Shown in pieces: positions 25,890 through 33,450 of a DNA stretch of 64,000 bases. The translations under genes were made by a program, and so were the position numbers. Numbering within the stretch: the first letter of the stretch is position 1; each line of letters opens with the position of its first letter. Source of the stretch: Bacillus sp. V2I10 (lineage in GTDB: Bacteria; Bacillota; Bacilli; Bacillales; Bacillaceae); the NCBI RefSeq assembly GCF_030817055.1, contig NZ_JAUSYV010000001.1, positions 1,450,001 through 1,514,000 on the forward strand, given 5' to 3'. Below the pieces are notes generated by a model that did not search any database, had not been told where the DNA came from, and saw only the letters and a list, made by a program, of their open reading frames with translations.

Positions 25890-27193
25890 ATGAATCATAA
25901 AAAATATATCATGCTTGCTATTCCCCTTACTCTTTCTGCAATGACTACAGCTCTTATTGGAGCTGTCGATACGGCTGTAGCCGGACAGCTTTCTGATCCA
26001 GCTTATATTGGAGGAGTGGCGGTAGGGGCTGTTCTGTTTAACACGATGTACTGGCTTTTTGGATTCTTGAGAGTCAGCACTTCAGGCTTTACGGCACAGG
26101 CACACGGAGCCATGAATGAAAAGTTAATGAGGCTTTAGTCTGGTTAGGCCTTTGCTATTGGCGATGGCTGTCGGCATTCTATTTATTCTTTTAGAAATCC
26201 TCTTTCTGACCTTGCCATGACAATCATAGAACCTGCTGATGAGGTAAAGGAATATGCGCTGCAATACATTGATATCCGAATATGGGGGGCGCCATTTGCA
26301 TTAATTCAATATGTTATCCTTGGCTGGCTGATGGGTTTGTCGAGAATTAAGGAGGCTTTCTATTTGCAGATAGGGATGAATGGACTGAATATCATTCTGG
26401 ATATCCTGTTTGTTCAAGTATTTTTATGGGGAGTACAGGGGGGTGCGGCGGCAACTCTGATTGCGGAGATCTTTTTAGTCATCGTTGTTTTTTTCCTGAT
26501 CATCAGGAAAAAGAGCTTTTCCTTTCCATCTCGCGAATTAACAGAGGTATTCGAAATGGAGAGATGTTCTGACTATGCTTTATGTAAATCGGGATTTATT
26601 TATTCGGACTGTCTGTCTTCTGATTATGTTTAACCTCTTCACAAAATTCGTCGCTTCTTTCGGGACAGAAATGCTTGCAGCAAATGCCATTTTAATTCAG
26701 ATTCATTATTTAATGGCTTATTTCTTTGATGGGTTTGCCAATGCTTCAAGTATATTATGCGGGCGGGCAATCGGAGCCAAAGATAAGAAAGAGTTTGTAA
26801 ACACCTTATCCTTTCTATTCAATGGTCTATTTACACAGCTCTCTTTGTCACTTTCATTTATCTTTTGTTTAAAGAAGCCCTTATTCGTTTGTTCACCAGA
26901 AAAGAACCGGTTGCAGAACTTGCTTCGGAATATGGTAATTGGCTGTTAGTATATCCTGCAGCAGCTTCCTTAGGACTTGTTCTCTATGGAGTGTTTACGG
27001 GTGCTGCTTCTGCTGCGTGAGTGAGAAATTCCATGATCTATTCGTTGTTTGTATACCTGATTGCTTTATGGTCTCTTTTGCCTATTTATGAAAACCACGG
27101 CTTGTGGCTCTCTATTTTATGTTCAGCATAGGTAGATCTCTGTTCCTGATCATGTATATTCCTGGACTGAATAAAAGAATCTATTCTCTTTAA
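25890..27193 (+). pseudogene. MATE-family efflux transporter, multiply disrupted
   Basis: Fragments in several frames together spell a MATE transporter of about 430 residues. The start MNHKKYIMLAIPLTLSAMTTALIG (25890) continues to TAG near 26137. The middle PFALIQYVILGWLMGLSRIKEAF is in another frame, then NLFTKFVASFGTEMLAANAI in a third, then VYPAAASLGLVLYGVFTGAAS. Further stops interrupt the end, which finishes LNKRIYSL before TAA 27191-27193. At least four frame changes or stops make this a real pseudogene. It follows the metallophore operon after a terminator, and a past export role is possible but unproven. Confidence 0.85.
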
Positions 27194-27229
27194 ACCTTAA
27201 AAAAATACCCTGACTGGAAAATCATTCAG

Positions 27230-27258
27230 TTGCGATGCAGCAGCTATTTCTGTATACT
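27230..27258 (+). promoter_or_regulatory. purU promoter
   Basis: TTGCGA (27230-27235), 17-bp spacer, TATACT (27253-27258). An inverted repeat, TCCGCAT (27281-27287) / ATGCGGA (27300-27306), lies between it and the AGGAGGAA ribosome binding site and could form a leader hairpin or bind a regulator. Confidence 0.6.
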
Positions 27259-27322
27259 GTTCTCATTGTTTGTACATATGTCCGCATAAGAGATACAGAA
27301 TGCGGATTAGGAGGAAGCTGTC

Positions 27323-28174
27323 ATGATAGGAAGATTATTGATTTCATGTGAGGACCGGCCTGGAATTGTGGCTGCGGTCTCACGTTTTTTAGCAGATGAG
27401 GGAGCCAATATTATTCATTCGGATCAGCATTCAACAGATCCTGTAGGCGGTCTGTTTTTTATGAGAATCGAATTTCAGCTGCTTGGGATTGAAGATAAGA
27501 TTGAGGAGATCAGAACCCGATTTGAAAAAACAGCAGAACCGTTTCATATAAAATGGCGCATGTCCTGTGCCAGCGATAAAAAGAAAATTGCCATTTTTGT
27601 TTCTAAAGAAGATCATTGTCTGCAGGATCTTCTTCAGCGTTTCCGGCTTGGAGAGCTGTCTGCGGAAATCTCAATGGTAGTCAGCAACCATGATGATATG
27701 AGAGACATTGTGAAGCCATACGGCATTCCGTATCATCATGTACCTGCAACAAAGGATACAAGGGAGGAAGCGGCTAAACGCCATCTTTCATTACTGGAAG
27801 AAGCCAATGTGGATACAGTTGTGCTTGCGCGTTACATGCAAATCATACCGCCTGTTATGATTGAGCAGTATAAAAATCAAATCATCAATATTCATCATTC
27901 GTTTCTCCCGGCATTCGTCGGCGGGAAACCGTATAATCAGGCATATGACCGCGGTGTGAAAATCATCGGTGCTACTGCGCACTATGTAACAGAAGAACTT
28001 GATCAGGGTCCGATTATCGAACAGGATGTCGAGCGTGTCAGTCACCGTTATCAGATTAAGGATTTAAAGAGAATTGGAAGAGATGTCGAGAAGCTTGTTC
28101 TTTCAAGAGCGGTAGGCTGGCATTTAGATGATAAAGTGCTTGTTTATGAAAACAAGACTGTGGTGTTTCCATAA
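27323..28174 (+). CDS. purU: PurU, formyltetrahydrofolate deformylase
   Basis: A 283-residue enzyme that hydrolyses 10-formyl-THF to formate and THF, balancing the one-carbon pool. An N-terminal ACT domain (about 1-80; LISCEDRPGIVAAVSRFL) precedes a formyltransferase-fold domain. Catalytic residues are in NIHHSFLPAFVGGKPY (Asn, His) and GATAHYVTEELDQGPI (Asp). AGGAGGAA precedes ATG 27323. It lies between the metallophore operon and rpsN2, but no Zur box is visible upstream. Confidence 0.93.
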   Translation: MIGRLLISCEDRPGIVAAVSRFLADEGANIIHSDQHSTDPVGGLFFMRIEFQLLGIEDKIEEIRTRFEKTAEPFHIKWRMSCASDKKKIAIFVSKEDHCLQDLLQRFRLGELSAEISMVVSNHDDMRDIVKPYGIPYHHVPATKDTREEAAKRHLSLLEEANVDTVVLARYMQIIPPVMIEQYKNQIINIHHSFLPAFVGGKPYNQAYDRGVKIIGATAHYVTEELDQGPIIEQDVERVSHRYQIKDLKRIGRDVEKLVLSRAVGWHLDDKVLVYENKTVVFP

Positions 28175-28185
28175 GATAATGAATC

Positions 28186-28220
28186 ATGCAAAAAATCCGC
28201 TCTGAGCGGATTTTTTGCGT
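28186..28220. terminator. Bidirectional terminator between purU and fbpB
   Basis: GCAAAAAATCCGCT (28188-28201) pairs with AGCGGATTTTTTGC (28205-28218). Confidence 0.85.
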
Positions 28221-28235
28221 GTGATGCAGAGGGGT

Positions 28236-28361
28236 CTATTTCTTTACACTCTGCTTTAAATCGATTTTTTCGTATACTTTATCAAGCAGGATTTTATCAT
28301 TTAAAATGGTTTGTTTATTTTCTTCAACCAGTTCCTTAAATGATTTCTTTTTAATTCTCAT
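28236..28361 (-). CDS. fbpB: FbpB, Fur-regulated basic protein
   Basis: A 41-residue basic protein, MRIKKKSFKELVEENKQTI onward, matching the FbpB family. In B. subtilis FbpB helps the small RNA FsrA repress iron-rich proteins when iron is scarce. Its ATG overlaps the fbpA stop (ATGA), so the two are translated together from the Fur-controlled promoter at 28580-28608. Confidence 0.8.
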   Translation of the reverse strand: MRIKKKSFKELVEENKQTILNDKILLDKVYEKIDLKQSVKK

Positions 28362-28528
28362 CCGTTATTCCCCTTTCGCTGCATTCTGTCGCTGAATTCC
28401 TTTTCAAGCTTAATTTCGCAGAGCTCATAAAGCTGGCCTTCTGCCGTTCTATATATCCCCATATCAAGCAGCTGTTCAATTAATTCATTTTTCCGTGATT
28501 CAGCAGCTCCATGAATCGTTGTTTTCAT
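28358..28528 (-). CDS. fbpA: FbpA, Fur-regulated basic protein
   Basis: A 56-residue protein, beginning MKTTIHGAAESRKNELIEQL, with LLDMGIYRTAEGQLYELCEIKL matching the FbpA family. It is an accessory of the FsrA iron-sparing response. The start has a GAGGTG site, and a perfect Fur palindrome lies 24 bp upstream. Only fbpA and fbpB are present; no FbpC-like reading frame was found next to them. Confidence 0.8.
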   Translation of the reverse strand: MKTTIHGAAESRKNELIEQLLDMGIYRTAEGQLYELCEIKLEKEFSDRMQRKGNNG

Positions 28529-28551
28529 AAAGAAAAGTTCACCTCAATATA

Positions 28552-28570
28552 AATGATTATGATAATCATT
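28552..28570. promoter_or_regulatory. Fur box upstream of fbpAB
   Basis: AATGATTATGATAATCATT is a perfect 9-1-9 palindrome containing the 7-1-7 Fur core TGATTAT-G-ATAATCA. It lies between the fbpA promoter and its start codon. Confidence 0.92.
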
Positions 28571-28579
28571 CTCAACTAA

Positions 28580-28608
28580 ATTATACTTGCATTTAGTATG
28601 CAAAGCAA
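28580..28608 (-). promoter_or_regulatory. fbpAB promoter
   Basis: Read on the minus strand: TTGCTT (28608-28603), 17-bp spacer, TATAAT (28585-28580). The Fur box begins ten bases downstream. Confidence 0.75.
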
Positions 28609-28683
28609 GTATTTTCATTCTTATAGGCCGAAAATGGTTCTAATTATATATATCACCAAATGAAAAAAACAAAACCAGAAAAT

Positions 28684-28712
28684 TTGTTTTTTAAGAAAAG
28701 ATGGTTTAAAAT
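28684..28712 (+). promoter_or_regulatory. rpsN2 promoter
   Basis: TTGTTT (28684-28689), 17-bp spacer, TAAAAT (28707-28712), directly followed by the Zur box. Confidence 0.65.
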
Positions 28713-28714
28713 AT

Positions 28715-28735
28715 AAATAGTAACCATTACGATTT
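28715..28735. promoter_or_regulatory. Zur box upstream of rpsN2
   Basis: A 21-bp operator with right half ATTACGATTT intact and a slightly degenerate left half (AAATAGTAAC). It covers the expected transcription start. Confidence 0.85.
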
Positions 28736-28775
28736 ATCTTATCATAACATCCTGGTAAATGAAAGGAAGAGAAGA

Positions 28776-29045
28776 TTGGCTAGGAAAGCAAAGGTAGTGA
28801 AAGAACTGAAACGTCAGGAAATGGTTGAAAAATATAGAGAACTAAGAACGCAGCTGAAAAAGGAGGGGGATTTGGAGGCTTTAAGGAAGCTGCCGCGTGA
28901 TTCCTCTCCCGCACGCTTGAAGAATCGCTGTGAAATCTCAGGAAGGCCGAGGGGATATATACGCAAGTTTAAGCTTTCAAGAATTGCTTTTAGAGAATAT
29001 GCCCACAAAGGACAGCTCCCGGGAGTGAAAAAAGCTAGCTGGTAG
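28776..29045 (+). CDS. rpsN2: Ribosomal protein S14, zinc-independent paralogue
   Basis: An 89-residue S14 lacking the CxxC-CxxC zinc ribbon; the single cysteine is in NRCEISGRPRG. It replaces zinc-containing S14 so new 30S subunits can assemble without zinc. The gene starts with TTG 28776 behind an AAGGAAGAG site, with MARKAKVVKELKRQ as the usual N-terminus. The Zur box upstream matches the known control of B. subtilis rpsN2 (YhzA). Confidence 0.96.
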   Translation: MARKAKVVKELKRQEMVEKYRELRTQLKKEGDLEALRKLPRDSSPARLKNRCEISGRPRGYIRKFKLSRIAFREYAHKGQLPGVKKASW

Positions 29046-29048
29046 GAA

Positions 29049-29085
29049 TGAAAAGGCGGGTGATGCATGATCACCCGCCTTTTAT
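29049..29085. terminator. Bidirectional terminator between rpsN2 and folE2
   Basis: AAAAGGCGGGTGA (29051-29063) pairs with TCACCCGCCTTTT (29071-29083). Confidence 0.9.
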
Positions 29086-29987
29086 TATTTTCGATAAGAA
29101 AGCTCTGCAACTGCATCATGAAGATGAATGGATTCTTCATTTCGGCATTCGACATGAAAGGCAGCCACAAAATCAAGCTCATAAAGGTCTGCTGCTACTA
29201 ATCGCACCATATCTTCTACGAAACGCGGATTTTCATAGGCTGTTTCTGTTACCATTTTTTCATCAGGGCGCTTTAGGACGGGATGGATCATGGCACTTGC
29301 ATTTGTTTCTGCAGCTGCAAGCAGCGCTTCTTTCCAGTCCTGCTCCTCGCGAAAGTCTTCCGTGAATTCTACATCCATCGTGATAAACCCGCGCTGATTA
29401 TGGGCACTGTATTCACTGATTTCTTTTGAGCATGGACAAAGAGTTGTTACTGCGCAAGTAAGCTTTGCGCTGGCTGTGAACCCTTTTCCTTCTTCATACT
29501 TAATTTTTAAGCCTGCAGTTGCATGGTTCAAGCCGGCAAGCTCAGAGCTTGGCCCCTTTCGCTCATAAAACCATGGAAAGGTAACTTCAATTTCGGCATC
29601 CTTTTGTTTAAGGCGTCCGGCAAGCTCTTTAGTAAAATCATAAAGCTCTGTTAGGGAAAGAGTGAATCCCCCATTTAAACGGTACTTCTCAAGCTGCTCA
29701 GTAAAACGGCTCATGTTTGTGCCCTTAGCTTCGTAAGAAATGGATGATGTCATTTTAAAGGTAGCAACAGTCGTTTGCTCCAATGGGCTTAATGAAGATA
29801 GGATACGAACAGGATATTTCACATTGCTGATTCCAACTGCATTTATATGAAAAAGAAAATCTTTTTTTGAATTTTGCAGATCAGGCATTTTGTCTTTTTC
29901 GGTTGGTTTCGTTTTTAAACCTGGTTCTACTGAGCCAAAGAGTCTATGTCTCTCTTTTTTCGGCGGTAATGTAATCTCTCTAATCAT
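29085..29987 (-). CDS. folE2: FolE2 (FolEB), zinc-independent GTP cyclohydrolase I
   Basis: A 300-residue GTP cyclohydrolase IB. It opens GTP to dihydroneopterin triphosphate for folate synthesis using a metal other than zinc, so it backs up zinc-dependent FolE during starvation. The catalytic region VTTLCPCSKEISEYSAHNQRG and the C-terminal VECRNEESIHLHDAV are typical. GAGGAG precedes the start on the minus strand. Its own promoter looks like TTGCCG (30051-30046) / TATACT (30027-30022). No Zur box was found directly upstream, so zinc control may come by read-through from the flavoenzyme gene. Confidence 0.94.
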   Translation of the reverse strand: MIREITLPPKKERHRLFGSVEPGLKTKPTEKDKMPDLQNSKKDFLFHINAVGISNVKYPVRILSSLSPLEQTTVATFKMTSSISYEAKGTNMSRFTEQLEKYRLNGGFTLSLTELYDFTKELAGRLKQKDAEIEVTFPWFYERKGPSSELAGLNHATAGLKIKYEEGKGFTASAKLTCAVTTLCPCSKEISEYSAHNQRGFITMDVEFTEDFREEQDWKEALLAAAETNASAMIHPVLKRPDEKMVTETAYENPRFVEDMVRLVAADLYELDFVAAFHVECRNEESIHLHDAVAELSYRK

Positions 29988-30074
29988 GGATGATCTCCTC
30001 TCAAGTGCCTCAATAATAGAGAGTATACTTTACAAAGATAGATAACGGCAATTATTAAAGCTTAAATTTTCCCG

Positions 30075-31232
30075 TCATATGCCGGATATAATTTGTTCAG
30101 CAGCCTGTCTTGCTCCTGATATATTTCTCGCAATTGGTCCAATTTGAAGTTCTGCTAAAGCTCCTGTCACGTATAAGCCTTCTGTCCATTCCAGATGTTC
30201 TGAGACAATAGGATATCCGCATTCCGCACATTTTAGCTCTTCTCTTTTTATTAAGGGAGAAATCCATTCTTTTCCTGGAGGAGCAGGTATAAAGCCTGTA
30301 GCCAGAATGATAGATTCAGCGAATACCTCAAGACCTGATTCAGCAGTAAGTATAACTCCATTGTCAGCTGCTTTAAATGATTCAATTTCTTCATCTATCC
30401 ACTCCAGCTGTCCTCGTTTTTTCAGGTGATGAAGCTTCATATGAAGATCCCTTGTAATTGAGCCGCGGTGTCTCGCTTCAATAATTTTTCTGCGCCTGCT
30501 TATGTAGTTTCTATCATTCCTGAAAGCGCGCTGCCTTTTAGGGCCGAGCCACCCAGGGTCACTGTCAAACAGGTTCACTCTGAAGGGGTGTCTTTTCACC
30601 ATTGTGACTTCACCCGGGAACAGAGATGCAAGCTTGCAGGCAAGGTGTGCGGCTGTCATCCCGCCGCCTATAACGGAAATCGGACCTTTCAATGCTTCAA
30701 AATGGAGGTCCTGATCAAAAACATGATAGATGGCGGATATTTTTTCTTTTAATTCCAAAGCCCACTCAGGCCAATGGGGCTGTTCGCCAATACCGATTGC
30801 AATGACCACATTCTTTGCATGAAAACACCTGCTTTCTTCATTTATAACTTTCCAGGATTCTCCGCTTTTATAGACTTTTCCGACTCGCCCCTGAATCCAG
30901 CATTCCCCTAAATGTAAATCCTGAAATAAATGATCACAATGCTTTTTAAACAGATCAATGGAAGGTCTTTTAAAGCGGCCGTAGTATGCTTGATCATTCT
31001 TCTGTTTAGCAAACTTCTCAAGTCCAAAGGGGTTTCTTTCGATATGATGGACAGACGGTGAGCGCAAATATGGCATAGATATGGCTCCTGTACAGCGCTC
31101 CCAGTTTTCCAGCGGTTTTGAATGGGGATCTATGATTCGAATTTTATTTGCTGTGGTTTTCTTGCTTTGAAGGAGAAAAGTTGCTATTGTCACTCCTTGA
31201 ACTCCGCCTCCGATAATAATCCAGTCGTACAT
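30075..31232 (-). CDS. FAD/NAD(P)-binding oxidoreductase, N-hydroxylating monooxygenase-like, Zur-box controlled
   Basis: A 385-residue flavoprotein. The FAD-binding fingerprint IIIGGGVQGV is at the N-terminus, a second dinucleotide motif ISVIGGGMTAAHLA lies near the middle, and the C-terminal ATGFIPAPPG matches the ATG motif of flavin monooxygenases. It resembles the lysine/ornithine N-hydroxylase superfamily and YpdA-like oxidoreductases, but the substrate cannot be named. A perfect Zur box lies 23 bp upstream on its coding side, and folE2 follows 87 bp downstream on the same strand. ATG 31232 was chosen because CAGGAG sits upstream; the longer GTG form begins inside that site. A CAECG pair near the C-terminus could bind metal. 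Confidence 0.72.
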   Translation of the reverse strand: MYDWIIIGGGVQGVTIATFLLQSKKTTANKIRIIDPHSKPLENWERCTGAISMPYLRSPSVHHIERNPFGLEKFAKQKNDQAYYGRFKRPSIDLFKKHCDHLFQDLHLGECWIQGRVGKVYKSGESWKVINEESRCFHAKNVVIAIGIGEQPHWPEWALELKEKISAIYHVFDQDLHFEALKGPISVIGGGMTAAHLACKLASLFPGEVTMVKRHPFRVNLFDSDPGWLGPKRQRAFRNDRNYISRRRKIIEARHRGSITRDLHMKLHHLKKRGQLEWIDEEIESFKAADNGVILTAESGLEVFAESIILATGFIPAPPGKEWISPLIKREELKCAECGYPIVSEHLEWTEGLYVTGALAELQIGPIARNISGARQAAEQIISGI

Positions 31233-31254
31233 AACCAATATCACTCCTGTTTAC

Positions 31255-31275
31255 AAAACGTAATTATTACGATTT
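31255..31275. promoter_or_regulatory. Zur box between the flavoenzyme and ycgR
   Basis: A 21-bp operator with perfect dyad core CGTAATTATTACG, AAAA and ATTT flanks. It is 23 bp from the minus-strand flavoenzyme start and about 130 bp from the ycgR start, so the flavoenzyme is the clearer target. Confidence 0.93.
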
Positions 31276-31404
31276 AATAAAGACAGTGTACCGAAATATT
31301 GAACTGCTTGCAAGAGTGATAGAAATTTTGTCACCAAGTTGCATAATTCATTGACAAGCCCCGTATGATATAATGCTAGGAGAAAAGAATAGGATTGGAG
31401 TTTT

Positions 31405-32415
31405 ATGATGAAAAAACCAGCCTCTTCTATTGTGAAAGAGTCATTTGCTCTTGCATTAATAGGATTGTTTATTTATCTTTTTATTTTCATAGATTTCGGA
31501 GATTTTCAGATTGATGCACCAAAAGCATTTCTGAATTTAAATACCATTTTCTTAAGCATCGTGCTTGAGGCCATCCCTTTTATTTTGCTTGGCGTTTTTG
31601 TATCGGCTCTTATTCAATCGTTTGTATCAGAGGAAATGATTCAGCGGTTTTTGCCGAAGAACGCAATTATTGCTCTTTTTCCCGCGGCCCTGCTCGGCAT
31701 TATTTTTCCTGTTTGCGAGTGTGCGATTGTCCCGATCGTCAGACGCTTAATTAAAAAAGGGATGCCGCTTCATGTCGGAATTGTCTTTTTAGTTGCCGCT
31801 CCGATATTAAATCCGGTCGTCTTTGCATCTACATATTATGCTTTCCAGTCTTCAAAAGAAATTGTTTACGGTCGGATGGGGCTCGCATTTGTCGTTTCCA
31901 TCTTGGTTGGATTCGTTGTGTATCTACTTTTCAAAAACCGCGATCAGCTGAAGTGGACAAGAGAAGAATTGGTTGGAAGAGGTGCGGGAGCAGAGCCTGT
32001 TAAAGGCGTGAACAAATTTAAGGAAACGCTTTTCCATGCAAGTGATGAGTTTTTCGAAATGGGAAAATATCTGATTCTGGGAGCATTTATTGCGAGTATT
32101 TTTCAGACATTCTTGGATCGGTCTATGCTTGCAGAACTTGGTTCGAGCGACTTTTTATCACCAGCAATTATGATGGCATTCGCCTATATTCTCTCACTTT
32201 GTTCAGAAGCTGATGCGTTTGTTGCCGCTTCATTCGGAGGAACATTCACTGCAGGCTCGCTGCTTGCTTTTCTCGTGTACGGTCCAATGGTCGATTTAAA
32301 GAATACGATCATGCTGTTTGCCTTTTTCAGAGTGAAGTTCGTTGCAGCATTTATTGGGATAGTAACGGCTGCCGTTTATGTGTCCGTCTTAGTGTACCAG
32401 CAGTTTATTTTATAA
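31405..32415 (+). CDS. ycgR: YcgR/YraQ-type permease (DUF318)
   Basis: A 336-residue membrane protein with about eight hydrophobic segments. The family signature FPVCECAIVPIVRRLIKKG and LCSEADAFVAASF, both with conserved cysteines, identify PF03773. The transported substrate is not established; comparative genomics has linked this family and its YcgQ partner with COG0523 zinc chaperones. TATAAT occurs near 31369, but no good -35 box at the right distance. Twenty bases separate it from ycgQ. Confidence 0.8.
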   Translation: MMKKPASSIVKESFALALIGLFIYLFIFIDFGDFQIDAPKAFLNLNTIFLSIVLEAIPFILLGVFVSALIQSFVSEEMIQRFLPKNAIIALFPAALLGIIFPVCECAIVPIVRRLIKKGMPLHVGIVFLVAAPILNPVVFASTYYAFQSSKEIVYGRMGLAFVVSILVGFVVYLLFKNRDQLKWTREELVGRGAGAEPVKGVNKFKETLFHASDEFFEMGKYLILGAFIASIFQTFLDRSMLAELGSSDFLSPAIMMAFAYILSLCSEADAFVAASFGGTFTAGSLLAFLVYGPMVDLKNTIMLFAFFRVKFVAAFIGIVTAAVYVSVLVYQQFIL

Positions 32416-32434
32416 AGGAGGGAATTCTTAAGCA

Positions 32435-33406
32435 ATGGAAAAACAAAGAGATTACCGTTTTCACCTCTACCTGCGCGGAATTATCTTAATGGGGTTTACG
32501 ATGCTCCTTTTTAAGCTGATCATAACGGGAGATATTCAAAATTTTATTGCTCCCCGCATGCTGCCGTTTATCTATTTTGCAGTGATCACCTTTTTGCTTT
32601 TGGGAGTTGTGCAGATTTGGAGAAGCGGCAGTAAAAATGAAGAAGAATTATACTGCAATTGCGGCTTTGATCATTCAGGGAAAAGCACGCCGATTCAATC
32701 GATTATGATCTATTCCATGTTTGTCTTCCCGGTTGTGACCGGATTTGTCTTCCCTGATGTGGTTTTAGACAGCTCGATTGCCGCAAAACGCGGCTTTAAA
32801 TCAGGCTTAAGCCAGTCTCAAGAAACAGCAAAAAGTGAAGAGCCTCCAATGGATGAGGACTTAGCCGATCTTTATTTACAGGATCCTGATGAATATATGA
32901 AGCAGCTTGAAGAGAGAGTTCAGGAAAAGTCTCAATCGCCGGATTCCAGTCCAGATGTGCCTCTTGAACATCCAGACGGATTCCAAATCCAAGCTCCTCC
33001 AGACGGATTCTATAAAGAGCTGGAAGCAAAAATGCTGAAGATGAAAAAAATTGTTTTAACAGAAGAGAATTACATTGCCATGACAAACATTATGGATAAA
33101 AACCCTGAAAAGTTTTCCGGTAAAGAAGTAGAAATGCTCGGATTTGTTTATAGGGAAGATGACTTCAAAGAAGATCAATTCGTGGTAGCACGGTTCGGAC
33201 TATCGTGCTGTGTTGCGGATGCATCTGTATATGGAACGCTTGCCTCGATTGCTGATGGAGAGAAATATCAGCAGGATGAGTGGGTGAAAGTCTCCGGTGT
33301 CATTAAAAGTGTGAAATACCAGGACTGGGTTCTTCCTAATGTAGAGATCCAATCTATTGAAAAAATTGAACAGCCAAAAGAACCTTATGTTTATGAGGAA
33401 TATTAA
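32435..33406 (+). CDS. ycgQ: YcgQ-type TIGR03943/DUF1980 protein
   Basis: A 323-residue protein that is the usual partner of YcgR. Two or three N-terminal membrane segments carry a short cysteine motif (LYCNCGFDH). A Glu/Pro-rich linker and a C-terminal domain with ARFGLSCCVADASVYG follow; paired cysteines there suggest metal or redox function. AAAGGAGGG lies upstream. No enzyme activity is known. Its position beside a Zur box and folE2 argues for a role in metal homeostasis. Confidence 0.78.
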   Translation: MEKQRDYRFHLYLRGIILMGFTMLLFKLIITGDIQNFIAPRMLPFIYFAVITFLLLGVVQIWRSGSKNEEELYCNCGFDHSGKSTPIQSIMIYSMFVFPVVTGFVFPDVVLDSSIAAKRGFKSGLSQSQETAKSEEPPMDEDLADLYLQDPDEYMKQLEERVQEKSQSPDSSPDVPLEHPDGFQIQAPPDGFYKELEAKMLKMKKIVLTEENYIAMTNIMDKNPEKFSGKEVEMLGFVYREDDFKEDQFVVARFGLSCCVADASVYGTLASIADGEKYQQDEWVKVSGVIKSVKYQDWVLPNVEIQSIEKIEQPKEPYVYEEY

Positions 33407-33407
33407 T

Positions 33408-33448
33408 AGAAAAAACCAGCGGGATTTTCATTTCCCTGCTGGTTTTTA
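33408..33448. terminator. Bidirectional terminator between ycgQ and the subtilase gene
   Basis: AAAAACCAGCGGGA (33411-33424) pairs with TCCCTGCTGGTTTTT (33433-33447). Confidence 0.85.
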
Positions 33449-33450
33449 TC

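Noticed and set aside
27281..27306. Zur box upstream of purU
   Set aside because: The inverted repeat TCCGCAT/ATGCGGA shares neither sequence nor spacing with the seven Zur operators.
28814..29182. Minus-strand frame across rpsN2
   Set aside because: It spans a terminator and the opposite strand of rpsN2 and folE2; it is a shadow of real genes.
30075..31232. Assigning the flavoenzyme as a siderophore ornithine/lysine hydroxylase
   Set aside because: No siderophore synthetase (IucA/IucC or NRPS) is present in the window and the control site is Zur rather than Fur, so a specific siderophore function cannot be supported.
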